A stretch of 64,000 nt of DNA from Dermatophagoides farinae (Eukaryota; Arthropoda; Arachnida; Sarcoptiformes; Pyroglyphidae), in NCBI RefSeq assembly GCF_024713945.1, contig NC_134681.1, positions 992,001-1,056,000 on the forward strand. The letters are read 5' to 3'. The notes beneath the pieces are model-generated. The model did no database searches and was not told where the DNA came from. It saw nothing but the letters and a program-made list of their open reading frames with translations. A program made the translations under genes and the position numbers. This document shows positions 40,801-50,694 of the stretch, one piece after another (positions within the stretch are counted from its first letter, which is position 1; each line of letters begins with the position of its first letter).

Positions 40801-42316
40801 TCGATATATTCGTGACTGAAACATTGGCCAAAAAAAAAACGTTTTGTTATTATTCCGTTGATTGTTTGTTGTTTTGTTTTGTTTTGTTTTTTATTAGTTT
40901 CTTTTTCTTTTTTTTTCACTTGAAACAAGAATTCGAATGTAGAATTAGTCAAAATGAACATAGAATTTATTATTCTTTTTTTTTAGGCAACATATAGGTC
41001 CACTCATAGGTGTAATGTATTGTAACAAGGACAGTATACCGAACACACACACACACACACACCGAAAACAATTATCATCATTGGACAAATAACAATAAAA
41101 ATTAATCGACATTTTCTTTCGGCAAAAAAAACAAAACAAAAAATGATCATCGTTATTATTCGCGGGTACACACATACACACACACACACACAGAGAGTGA
41201 TAGAAAAAAACCGGGTACATTCTCATTTTTATTCACATGGAAAAAAAATAGCCAACAAAATGTGAAATATAAACCAAATATAATGCATGAAAATGAAAAC
41301 GAATTGAAACAACCAAACAATTTACAATGACAACGACGACAACTGCATCGAGAAATTGAATGCAAAATGAACACAATTTTTATTTTTGTTGTATACAACA
41401 TTGCTACCTAAAATTCTGATTATTTTTCATGTTTGTTCATTTTCAGTGTGTGTGTGTGTTTGTTTGTTTTTTTTCACCGATTTATTTTTAGAAAAACAAC
41501 AACAACAACAACAGTATACCGTTTTACAATTTTCAATGATTCTTTTTTTTTTGTTTTTTTTTTTATTTTGCTCTACAAAACGCACAAAAAAAATAAACAC
41601 TTATCATTCACAATGGGTGTTTTATACTATAGTTTTTTTTGTCCGGAACACGCAAATGTTACATTTATTTTTGTCGAAAAAAAATGATATTATTACAAGG
41701 CTATGATGGACAACAAGACAACAACTAAAGGGTTTCATTTTTCATTTCTTTACATTGTCTATATGTAGACAAAAGTAATTTCCTTTTTGAATATACTTTT
41801 TTTTTTGTTTCTTTCATGAAATTTCTACTTATAAAAAAGGAAGATACTCTTGTATTTTGACAGATGATGATGATAATGATAATGATAATGATGACAATTA
41901 CCGGAGTTTCATCAAGGAAATTAAATCAATAATATATATGTGGACTTCATCATCATCATCATCATTAAACTGGTACTTGGTTTATGGAAGGGGGGACATC
42001 AAAAAAAAAAAATCTTGCCACACAACATGACCAATTTTCCGTTTTGCAATAATAATAATGTTTGTGTGTAATCATATATAAAATGTCCGGGTTAATGGCT
42101 TATTGTCAAACTATGATGATAACTAATCAGCAATAATTTGCTCATTTATTTTTTTTTCTTCCTCCTATTTGTTGTACCATTTTCATCAGTCAAGTTGATA
42201 AACAAGAGAGAAATGAAAGAAAAAAAACACAGAGCGAGGTAAATTTTTTTGTTGATCAAAGAAAATGAAAAAAAAAGAATCCAGGCATTAAATCTTTGAA
42301 AGTATATAAGATGATG

Positions 42317-42353
42317 AAATGAAAATGAAAATGAAAATGAAAATGAAATGAGA
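42317..42353. repeat. (GAAAAT)n hexanucleotide repeat
   Basis: About four to five copies of a GAAAAT unit with degenerate GAAAT and GAGAT edges, in gene-free DNA about 0.85 kb left of the Copia element. Confidence 0.75.
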
Positions 42354-43193
42354 TGAGGTGAATACGACTAAAATTCGATGATTCGAGAACCAGAAAATCG
42401 AAATATAAGCTCATAATAATAATAATGATGATGATGATAATTTTTCCTTGAGCTTGAGCTCTTCCATCATCTATTTCCAATTGACACGCATACACACACA
42501 CACACCAATTATATTAAAAGAAATCCTTTTTTCGTCCACACCAATTTTTGATTTTACGATAATATATCATCCATGGATAGATCTCTTGGAACCCATACAT
42601 GATTAGTAATGAAAATCTTTTTTTTTCTCCTTCATTTAGACTACCGTCGCCATAATCTCGATATTTTTGTTGTTCATTTGATTACTGTCCGAAATATATC
42701 ATCATATGTCTGTCTGTATCTTAATCTCTCTCTCTCATCCAAATCATCAACTTGAAATGATTCTACGGTATCAACCAGAGGAAATGAAAAAAAATTGTAA
42801 TAATAATCAAACGTGAATGTTTGAAGAAATTTTTTTTTCCATTCCAAAGATATTATTATTTCTGTTCAATAATCCCTACCTTAAGGGTAGTAGCCACACA
42901 CCCACACACACACACACACATACACACACACAAGAAAAATATGAAATCGGGTAAAAGTAAAAAAAAAATTCAAGGAAAAAACTCAATTTGATAAGAAATA
43001 TACACACTATAACTAACTCTCACTTTGGGCGAATGAATTCTTTGAAAAAAAACATTGGAATTATAATGACTGAGCTATGATTAATTAACGTACGATTCAT
43101 TTATTCATTCATTCATTCATTCATATTGTAACAATGTTGACTGAAATTTTTTTCCATTCTGTTTTTTTCCATTCAAACTTTTTTTCTGGATTC

Positions 43194-43198
43194 ATTTT
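43194..43198. repeat. Target-site duplication, left copy
   Basis: ATTTT directly abuts the left LTR and is repeated at 47544-47548 directly after the right LTR. Five bp is the usual duplication length for Copia-type integrases. Confidence 0.8.
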
Positions 43199-43341
43199 TA
43201 TTAAAGAATTAGTCAAACTTGAATAACAATATTTTTAATTAATTAATTCAAAGCAAATAAGCTTCCAAATATATATGAATATTAATTCAAATTCAATTAC
43301 AATTACGATTGTATGATTGTTGTTAAAAACCAACTTCAACA
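43199..43341 (-). repeat. Copia 3' LTR
   Basis: 143 bp, identical by eye to 47401-47543. On the element strand it starts TGTTGAAG and ends CTTTAATA, so the termini are TG..TA rather than TG..CA. It is short for a Copia LTR and very AT-rich. Its first six bases supply the stop codon of the polyprotein. Confidence 0.92.
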
Positions 43342-46300
43342 CTCCCCCGTTTTGACAAAATCATACAATGGCAAATTCTCGACAAAAGATATAAGATTCT
43401 TTCGACTTAACGGTTTTGTTAAAACGTCCGCCAACTGTGCATCGGAAGATATCCACTGTATAGACATCAAACCACGCTGGATTAAATCACGAACCATTAG
43501 AAACTTAATGTTGATATGTCGCAATTTTAGAGAAATATTCTCAGCCAATAGTTGTTTCACCGCAGCTTGATTATCACAATTAATGACTGGTTTATCGATT
43601 AGGATTTCCAAATTTTCGAGAACATTTAAGACGAAACGGACATCCTTTGAACAAACAGACACAGAGATGAATTCGGCTTCTGCTGTATTGTCGATGACGC
43701 ATTTCTGCAATTTTGTTTTCCATATAATCGGGCCACCATATAAAACTATATGACCAGTTGTTGTTCGATTATTTTCTTTTTCTCCTGCTAAATCAGCATC
43801 AGAATAAGCTACACATTTCAGATTATCACCACCAAGTATAATCCCATAATGTCTAGTGCCAGATAAATATCGCCACACACGTTTCAACATCTTAACATGA
43901 ATATCTGTTGTTTTATCAGCAAAACGTGCCAACAAAGAAACACAAAATGCTATATCTGGTCTCGTTTTGCAAGAAAGATATAACAAGGCACCAATTGCTT
44001 GTCTATAAGGGTAAGCCATATTCGATGACGATTGTTGATACGGATCGATTCCAGCAGCAAGAGGAGTATCAACTTTTCTGCTATCAGCCATATTAAACAT
44101 TTTCAATTTTCCAATGAGATAATCATATTGATAAAGCATGATCGTCTTCGATAAATGATTTCTAGTATAATTAATGCCAAGATATTTACAAGAATCGACC
44201 GAACGTATCTCAAAGATCTGACCAATTTCTTCAAATAAACTTTTCACTTTTCCAGGTATATTCGAAGCCAAAAGAGCATCGTCGACGTATAAACATAACA
44301 TCGTAAATTCATTGTCCTTCTTAATAAAATATAAACAAGGATCAAATGTTGATGAACGAAATCCCAAAGATATAATTGCTTCATCAAACTTCCGATTCCA
44401 GCTACGTGGACTTTGTCGAAGACCATATAAACCTTTCTTCAACAGACAAACACGTCCAGTTTTATCATCATATCCTAACGGTTGATCGATATATACAGTT
44501 TCATAAATATCACCATTGAGAAAAGCATTGGAACAATCGAACTGTATTAAATCCATATCCCAAGATGCCACTAGCGAAAAGAATAAACGAATCACATCCA
44601 TTTGAGCAACAGGAGCATAAATATCTAAAGAATCTGAGTATTGCTCAAAACCACGAGCCACCAAACGGGCTTTGTATCTTCCATCGTCCTTGATTGTAAA
44701 GATCCACTTCACAGTTATAATCGGTTCATTATCTGGTTTATCAACTAACTGCCATGTCTGATGTTTAATTAATTGATTATATTCTTTATCCATTGCTTCT
44801 CGCCATTTTTCTGATTCATCACTATTAATAGCCTCATTGAACGTAGATGGTTCATAGCGTGCCACACACACACCAACAATTGAACGACCAGGAAGAACAC
44901 GTAATGACTGAAGACGTTCTTCACTTTGTTGGAATAAACGATTTTTAGCACCAATTGGTCGGCCAGGACCACGAAAATTAGAATCAGGTTGATTTGGAAC
45001 ATCATCATCACGAGAATCAACAAAAGAAATAACAGTGTTTGATTCACTTTCACAATTGTTTATAGTCGATTTGTTGACATCGAAACCAATGGGCTGAACA
45101 ACACATTTAGGTTTTTCATCGAAATCTACAGATGAACATAATTCAACACGACGTGCACCAGAAACATAAACACGATATATTGTTTGACCTTCGTATCCAA
45201 TCATTCGAACAAACTTTGATTTAGCATCAAATTTGTTATTTCGATTTTTATTCAAAGCTTGGCCTTCCGAACCAAAAATACGAAGATTTGAGACATCAGG
45301 TTTTATACCAAAATACTTTTCATACGGTATTTCATTACGAGAATTCAAAACCAGATTCATCAAATAAGCCGAACAATTAACAGCTTCATCCCATAAAAAA
45401 CGGGGTAGATCAGTCGATAATAACATTGAAATTGCGTGATCCATCAGTGTACGCATAGCACGTTCGCATCGACCATTCTGTTGTGGTGTATTTACAGATG
45501 CTTTTTCATGAATAATTCCATGACCACTTAAATAATTCTGAAACAACTCAGAACGAAATTCTGTGCCCATGTCAGTTCGAATGCATAAAACGTTATTTCC
45601 GGTTTCCAGTTTAATTTCATTGACAATACACTTGAACTTATCAAGTGTTTGATCACGAGACTTCATAAAAGCCACCTTCACAAACCTCGATCTATGATCA
45701 ACAGCCAAAAGGAAATATCGATTACCATGGATAGAAACATCAGTGTAACCACCAATGTCCAAATGCAACTTCGAACCAGGCAAAATATGTGGATTATCAG
45801 ATTCAATATGATGCGAAATATCTGTCAACTTTCCAATCTTACATGGCGTACAATAATCAATATCATTGTTTAAACTATTCGGTATGCCATCAACTAGTTT
45901 CTGTTTGAACATTTTACCAATTGTATTCGTTGAAAAATGACCAAATCTTTCATGCCATTTAGCCATCGAATTTACAGCAACATTCACAATATTTTTCGAA
46001 GAAGAAACATCAATTCTAATTCGTAATTCAATAATGTTCAGGTATTCTGTGCTCCATTCACCAATAAGAATCGGAACTTCTTTGTGATAAATCGTAATAC
46101 CATCATTGTTTGTCACACTTCTAACATTCTCCCGTCTACAAATTTTACCAATCGCAATAAGATTGAATGGTTGGCCAGCTACGTAATAGACATCTCTTAT
46201 TACCATTGGAACCCAACTTTTTCCATTAAACAATTGACATTTCATATCACCTTGTTCAGGACCATTGACCACACCACTCATCGTTATAATTTGATGACTT

Positions 46301-47274
46301 GTTTTACGAATATTAGATAACAACGATCTATCGTTCACAATATGATTGGACGCACCACAATCAGCTAAAAACTTCACCGAAGACACAGAGACCAAAGACA
46401 ACGAAGATGACACATTCGAAGATAACTGATTCATATGACAATCAATATCAGAAATCTTAACAACAGCACTCAAACTTGCAAGTTTATTTTCATTGCTCGG
46501 TTTGGCTTCATTGTTCTGTTGACCACTTTTAGAATCGTTCATTTTCTTTCGGCAAAATTTTTCAATATGACCTTTAATTTTACAATAATGGCAAGTTCCA
46601 TTAAATTTCTTCTTGTTCAACAATGTAGAAGAATTATTCGATTTAATTGTTGCGGCCAAAGACGTATTTTGAGCAGAAAATTTCAAATTTTTCTCTCTCT
46701 CGAATCTCAATAATTCGGATTCAAACTGTTTATCACTCATATAATCAGTTTCTGATCTTCCGCCATTATAGATGTCAACCATTTTGCACATCTCATCATA
46801 TTCAGCGGGTAAAAGAGCTCGTACTTTGGAATTCATAAAATAACTCGGCAGCTTAATATTTTTATCAGCAAAAGCTGCAAATAATTGCCGTAACTTAGCA
46901 AATAAACCTTGAATCGAGCCTTCAAACTTGATTGTATCAAAATCACGTAATAATTCCCAAGCAGACTTAGCACCTGGACCACGATATTTTCTGTCCAATT
47001 CACTAATCATTTCCTTTGGATTATTACATTCCATAATACTTTCTAAATCTTCATTAGAAATCGACAATCGTATGATATTTTTAACCTTTGCGATACGACC
47101 TTTCTCTTCTTTTGTTATAGCTGCATCACCATCATTACGTATGTACTTGAAATCTTTAACAAAATCATCGAGGTCTAGCGCTTCCAGAGCATCCAATAGA
47201 GTAACATACCATTGTCTATATGTTACTTCGCCCAGTTTAAGGGTCTTAACAACATTAAATTCTTTATTGGACAT
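43336..47274 (-). CDS. Copia gag-pol polyprotein, intact
   Basis: One 1312-aa frame from ATG at 47274 to a TGA that overlaps the 3' LTR. Gag region about 1-220; zinc knuckle CHYCKIKGHIEKFC at 228-241; protease motif DCGASNH at 305; integrase zinc site H441/H446 and C475/C478, catalytic D506, D568 and E604 (D-x35-E, with TPQQNGRCER); reverse transcriptase with FDCSNAFLNG (D913) and YVDD at 996-999; then RNase H with YSDADLAG and a closing DVLTKPL block. The length is close to that of the Drosophila copia polyprotein. Gag and pol are in one frame, as in copia, where a spliced RNA raises Gag output; I did not identify the splice sites. The protease triplet is DCG where DSG or DTG is usual. All other listed catalytic residues are present. 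Confidence 0.95.
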   Translation of the reverse strand: MSNKEFNVVKTLKLGEVTYRQWYVTLLDALEALDLDDFVKDFKYIRNDGDAAITKEEKGRIAKVKNIIRLSISNEDLESIMECNNPKEMISELDRKYRGPGAKSAWELLRDFDTIKFEGSIQGLFAKLRQLFAAFADKNIKLPSYFMNSKVRALLPAEYDEMCKMVDIYNGGRSETDYMSDKQFESELLRFEREKNLKFSAQNTSLAATIKSNNSSTLLNKKKFNGTCHYCKIKGHIEKFCRKKMNDSKSGQQNNEAKPSNENKLASLSAVVKISDIDCHMNQLSSNVSSSLSLVSVSSVKFLADCGASNHIVNDRSLLSNIRKTSHQIITMSGVVNGPEQGDMKCQLFNGKSWVPMVIRDVYYVAGQPFNLIAIGKICRRENVRSVTNNDGITIYHKEVPILIGEWSTEYLNIIELRIRIDVSSSKNIVNVAVNSMAKWHERFGHFSTNTIGKMFKQKLVDGIPNSLNNDIDYCTPCKIGKLTDISHHIESDNPHILPGSKLHLDIGGYTDVSIHGNRYFLLAVDHRSRFVKVAFMKSRDQTLDKFKCIVNEIKLETGNNVLCIRTDMGTEFRSELFQNYLSGHGIIHEKASVNTPQQNGRCERAMRTLMDHAISMLLSTDLPRFLWDEAVNCSAYLMNLVLNSRNEIPYEKYFGIKPDVSNLRIFGSEGQALNKNRNNKFDAKSKFVRMIGYEGQTIYRVYVSGARRVELCSSVDFDEKPKCVVQPIGFDVNKSTINNCESESNTVISFVDSRDDDVPNQPDSNFRGPGRPIGAKNRLFQQSEERLQSLRVLPGRSIVGVCVARYEPSTFNEAINSDESEKWREAMDKEYNQLIKHQTWQLVDKPDNEPIITVKWIFTIKDDGRYKARLVARGFEQYSDSLDIYAPVAQMDVIRLFFSLVASWDMDLIQFDCSNAFLNGDIYETVYIDQPLGYDDKTGRVCLLKKGLYGLRQSPRSWNRKFDEAIISLGFRSSTFDPCLYFIKKDNEFTMLCLYVDDALLASNIPGKVKSLFEEIGQIFEIRSVDSCKYLGINYTRNHLSKTIMLYQYDYLIGKLKMFNMADSRKVDTPLAAGIDPYQQSSSNMAYPYRQAIGALLYLSCKTRPDIAFCVSLLARFADKTTDIHVKMLKRVWRYLSGTRHYGIILGGDNLKCVAYSDADLAGEKENNRTTTGHIVLYGGPIIWKTKLQKCVIDNTAEAEFISVSVCSKDVRFVLNVLENLEILIDKPVINCDNQAAVKQLLAENISLKLRHINIKFLMVRDLIQRGLMSIQWISSDAQLADVLTKPLSRKNLISFVENLPLYDFVKTGEC
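43342..43351 (-). other. Polypurine tract of the Copia element
   Basis: AACGGGGGAG on the element strand, directly abutting the 3' LTR. This is the expected site of plus-strand DNA priming. It also encodes the end of the polyprotein. Confidence 0.85.
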
Positions 47275-47386
47275 TGTCGTAAAAATAAATATCGATACGG
47301 TAAAAAAATATGATGATAACACAAGAGTAAAAATAACAAGAATGACTAAGCACAAAGAAAAACGAAACGTTAATTCGTAAGCAATA

Positions 47387-47400
47387 CTAGGCCCATAACC
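47387..47400 (-). other. Primer-binding site, initiator tRNA-Met anticodon-arm type
   Basis: GGTTATGGGCCTAG directly follows the 5' LTR. It is complementary to the anticodon stem-loop of initiator tRNA-Met (CTGGGCCCATAACC), with one G:U pair. This is the half-tRNA priming arrangement known from Drosophila copia. Confidence 0.85.
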
Positions 47401-47543
47401 TATTAAAGAATTAGTCAAACTTGAATAACAATATTTTTAATTAATTAATTCAAAGCAAATAAGCTTCCAAATATATATGAATATTAATTCAAATTCAATT
47501 ACAATTACGATTGTATGATTGTTGTTAAAAACCAACTTCAACA
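47401..47543 (-). repeat. Copia 5' LTR
   Basis: 143 bp, identical by eye to the left copy at 43199-43341. It must contain the promoter of the element. About 126 nt of leader separate its end from the ATG at 47274. Confidence 0.92.
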
Positions 47544-47548
47544 ATTTT
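47544..47548. repeat. Target-site duplication, right copy
   Basis: ATTTT, matching 43194-43198. Confidence 0.8.
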
Positions 47549-47965
47549 CAAGGCAATACTACACACACATTTATTTATTATCATAATCATCATATGATTA
47601 TTATTATTATTATTGTGTGTGTGTCATTAATTCTTTTGATTTTCATTTTCATTTTTTTTTTTTTGTTCACATGCTTCGTATATACGAATGAATTGAAATG
47701 ATGATGAAGAAGAAGAAAAAAAAATAAAAATACCAGACACAATGATGATGGCATATGATGATGTATCCAAAACAAAGAGTCATACATAGATTGTAGTAGG
47801 AATTCTATTTTTTTATTTTTTTTTGTTTATTTTTAATCAATAATAAACTTTTTTTTTTAATGGTTAAATCAATTTGTCATTATTATCGACGATGCTGCCA
47901 CCAACGGCCTGGTTTATCTTATTTTCTTTTATTGACATATATATATATTATTATCCTCTTTATAA
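47549..47965. other. Spacer with likely 3'UTR of the PDGF/VEGF-like gene
   Basis: AT-rich sequence. TTTATT on the plus strand (AATAAA on the minus strand) at about 47812-47817 and 47826-47831 could terminate the gene that ends at 47966. Nothing else seen. Confidence 0.45.
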
Positions 47966-49445
47966 TCATCTTGTTTCTTTTTTTTCTATTGTTGGTAATT
48001 TATTTAGTGATACGAATGTCGATGATGATGATGTTGATGTTGATGATGTTAGTTGACGAAAAAATAATCGATGAAATCGGTTATTCTGATTGAATGTAAA
48101 CAGATGTTGTTGTTGTTGTTGTTTTTGTTGAACATTCGATCGATGATTACTATGATGATAATTATTGATAATAGATCGATTCATCCGTGTAGTGGATGAT
48201 AATGAAGCTGAATTGATTGGATCTTCTGTCCTATTTAATTTTCTAATAGCAATTTGTTCACATCTTTTATTATAATTGGAAAAGAGAAAATTAATTGAAA
48301 AACAAATATAGATAATAATTGGAATAGTTTCGCCATCTACTGACCTGCAGCTCACATAATTAAAATGATAACCTGATGGACAATTTTCTATTTTTGATAT
48401 TTGTTTCGATTGATTTATACTGGTTGGTAATCGACATTGACATTGACAGTTGATTTCATTCCAAAAACGAAACGTTGGCATAGATTGATTACGATAATTA
48501 TTCTGACGTACACATTGTAGACGATCATTTAATGAACAAACACAACGACATTCATTTGGCCGATAGATTTGTCCATGATTACAATCCTTTGATTGTTGAA
48601 TACATTCACAGCCACATTGTTGATGATATTCAACACGTATGTGTTGAATTCCACTAAAACGGAATCGTCGCTGTGTTGGTGAATATTGTACATGCATAAC
48701 CTGTTAACATATGTGTGTGTGTGTGTGTGGATTAATAGAAAAAAAATATTCTTATTATAAATTCTTTGGAATTTTCTTCTTACTTACGGAAACATTATGC
48801 CATGTAATTGATTTAGGTCGACAGAGTAACCGCTGTGATGGACAACAGCCACCACAACGAGGTAACCGTATACAATGTGGATAGTAAAGATCCTGGTTAT
48901 TTGATCGATGCCAATGATGCTGTTGTTGTTGTTGTTGACCAACATCACCTGCAGTTGCAGATGCTGTATTCAATTGTATTGTTTTTAATTCAGGTACACA
49001 TTCAGCTTGTGGTTGTATATCGGCTATCGAAAAAATTTCTTCGATTTTTCAAAAAAAACATTGAGAAAATCATAGAATTCAGTGAAAAGAGTCGGAAAAA
49101 AATCAACAAACCTCTACGTTTGGGTTTCTGAAACTTTGATTTTGTCGATTCAATTGAAATAATTGGATTTTGGTATTCATGGTTAGATTTAACCGGTGTT
49201 TCGTCGAAAACAACACCAACATTATAGAATCGAGCAAATTCACCAAGAAAATTTTTGGCCGTTTGTGGATGATGATGAATGGCTGGCGTTGATTTCATGG
49301 AATCCAATCGGCCAATTTTTATCAACATTTGTTCTAATGTCAAAGATGGTGAAGATATGGATCGTTTCTCAATATCATCCATTGATTTCAATTGAATTTT
49401 TTCAATCATTAGTAAGATAACAATAAAAAACGTTTTTTTCAACAT
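47966..49445 (-). CDS. PDGF/VEGF-like growth factor, four exons
   Basis: Exons (minus): 49445-49112, 49023-48788, 48700-48345 and 48263-47966. All introns are GT..AG, of 81-88 nt, and phases are kept; the product is 407 aa. ATG at 49445 opens a signal peptide (MLKKTFFIVILLMIEKIQ). The cystine-knot domain runs from C120 (AECVPELKT) through CIRLPRCGGCC (C162, C168, C171, C172), C179 and CGC (C219, C221), the PDGF/VEGF family signature. It is followed by Cys-rich CxC repeats like the C-terminal extension of VEGF-C/D and insect Pvfs (CPSGYHFNYVSCRC across the last junction), and a Ser/Asn-rich tail. The family product is a secreted dimer that activates receptor tyrosine kinases. A KPKRR site before the knot could be a processing site. 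The last acceptor (ATAAAAG) is weak but the phase and the CxC motif support it. Confidence 0.87.
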
Positions 49446-49846
49446 TTTTACAAAAACGATGCTGACCGATTGATGGTTGATAATGTTATGATCAATGTAT
49501 CTTTTTTCCTGAGGATCTAGATTTATCCAGAAGAAAAAAAAATTCAACCCGGATCAAGGATAGAGAGTAGTAATGAAAATTAAAAAAAAAAATTGTGCAG
49601 ATGTCAATCCAATTTTGCACCGGCGGTAGGTACCAAGCATATACACACATATATACATTTACATGGCACCTGGTGGCGGTGATGGTGGCCACCTTTTACT
49701 TGATTACGGTCATACTTGAATGATTTCAGAATGGAAAAAGATGGATCAAAATATATGGATCAAGAGAAAATGTCATTCATAAACGTTTTATTTATTCATT
49801 TATTATTATAATAATTTCAGTTTCATTTGTTTTTTTTTTTTTTGTT

Positions 49847-50581
49847 TCACAGAATATTATTTTTTTGTTTGATACATTTACAATTGTTCATATCGAAACG
49901 ATGTCCACGTGGACAAAATGTATCTATAGACATTGGATGTAAATGATGTTTATAAGCATAATAGAATTGTGGACATCGACATTCACAACGATCATTATCC
50001 CAGAACATATGGCCATGTATGGTCAATCGTTTTGTACATTCAAATCGTTCATGTACTAGATCCGGTCTACATTCACAACGACATGAATCATTATAGAATT
50101 TTTGTCGCTGATTTGAACATTGATTCATGAGATGTTGTCGACAATAACATTGACAACCAGTATGATAGGCAACTTGAACTTTACGATGATATAATTTCAT
50201 CATCATATCCGGATTATGATGATAATGATCGATTGATTGAGCTGTTTGTATGATGGTTTTATATTGAATATTTGTTGGACGACATTCACGTTGATTCCAA
50301 TCATCGAAATTGATTTGTCCTTGCATTGAACAACATCCAATACAACGAGATACACGAATACAACGTGGATAATAATGAATCGATTGATGACCATTTATTG
50401 AATTTGTTGTTGATGATTCCGAATCAAGATCAATTGTTTGATATTCAAGTGAACATCTTGATTGTTCATACAATAATTGATCACTATTATTCATCATCAT
50501 TGGTTGATATTGAACATATTGAACTTTTGAACAATGACCATGGGTCATTAAAATTAGAATTATGATTATAATGGCTGACAT
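49847..50581 (-). CDS. PDGF/VEGF-like growth factor, intronless paralogue
   Basis: A single open frame of 244 aa from ATG at 50581; an in-frame ATG at 50650 would add 23 residues before the signal peptide and is less likely. The signal peptide is MSAIIIIILILMTHGHC. The cystine knot has C43, C74, C80, C83 and C84 (CIRVSRCIGCC), C100 (ECRP) and the closing CQC at C143/C145. Four more CxC-type repeats follow (CRCECR, CECRC, CKC), as in the neighbour. It ends at TGA 49847. It lies head-to-tail with the four-exon paralogue, which starts about 400 bp further on, and starts 113 bp after the stop of NOC3L. The family product is a secreted receptor tyrosine kinase ligand. The intronless state could reflect intron loss or retroposition followed by tandem placement. 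Confidence 0.87.
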   Translation of the reverse strand: MSAIIIIILILMTHGHCSKVQYVQYQPMMMNNSDQLLYEQSRCSLEYQTIDLDSESSTTNSINGHQSIHYYPRCIRVSRCIGCCSMQGQINFDDWNQRECRPTNIQYKTIIQTAQSIDHYHHNPDMMMKLYHRKVQVAYHTGCQCYCRQHLMNQCSNQRQKFYNDSCRCECRPDLVHERFECTKRLTIHGHMFWDNDRCECRCPQFYYAYKHHLHPMSIDTFCPRGHRFDMNNCKCIKQKNNIL

Positions 50582-50694
50582 TATTTTCAACGATATCGAC
50601 ACAATGAATTTATTTCTCCAATACAAAATAACAAAAACAACATGAAACATGACAAAAATGTAAATTGAATATTTTTTTTTTAGAATAAATATAA

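Larger units (their letters stand above)
43199..47543 (-). mobile_element. Complete Ty1/copia LTR retrotransposon
   Basis: A 4345-bp element read on the minus strand. It has 143-bp LTRs at both ends that I read as identical, a 5-bp duplication (ATTTT), a primer-binding site directly after the 5' LTR (47387-47400), one open gag-pol frame and a polypurine tract (43342-43351) directly before the 3' LTR. The domain order protease, integrase, reverse transcriptase, RNase H is diagnostic of the copia class. Identical LTRs and an undamaged frame point to recent insertion and possible competence for transposition. It sits between the gene-free interval and the first PDGF/VEGF-like gene, about 0.4 kb beyond that gene's stop. 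Confidence 0.95.

Noticed and set aside
47275-47418. Upstream extension of the Copia frame into the 5' LTR and primer-binding site
   Set aside because: It starts at a TTG, not ATG, and would translate the LTR edge and the primer-binding site. The ATG at 47274 is the natural start.
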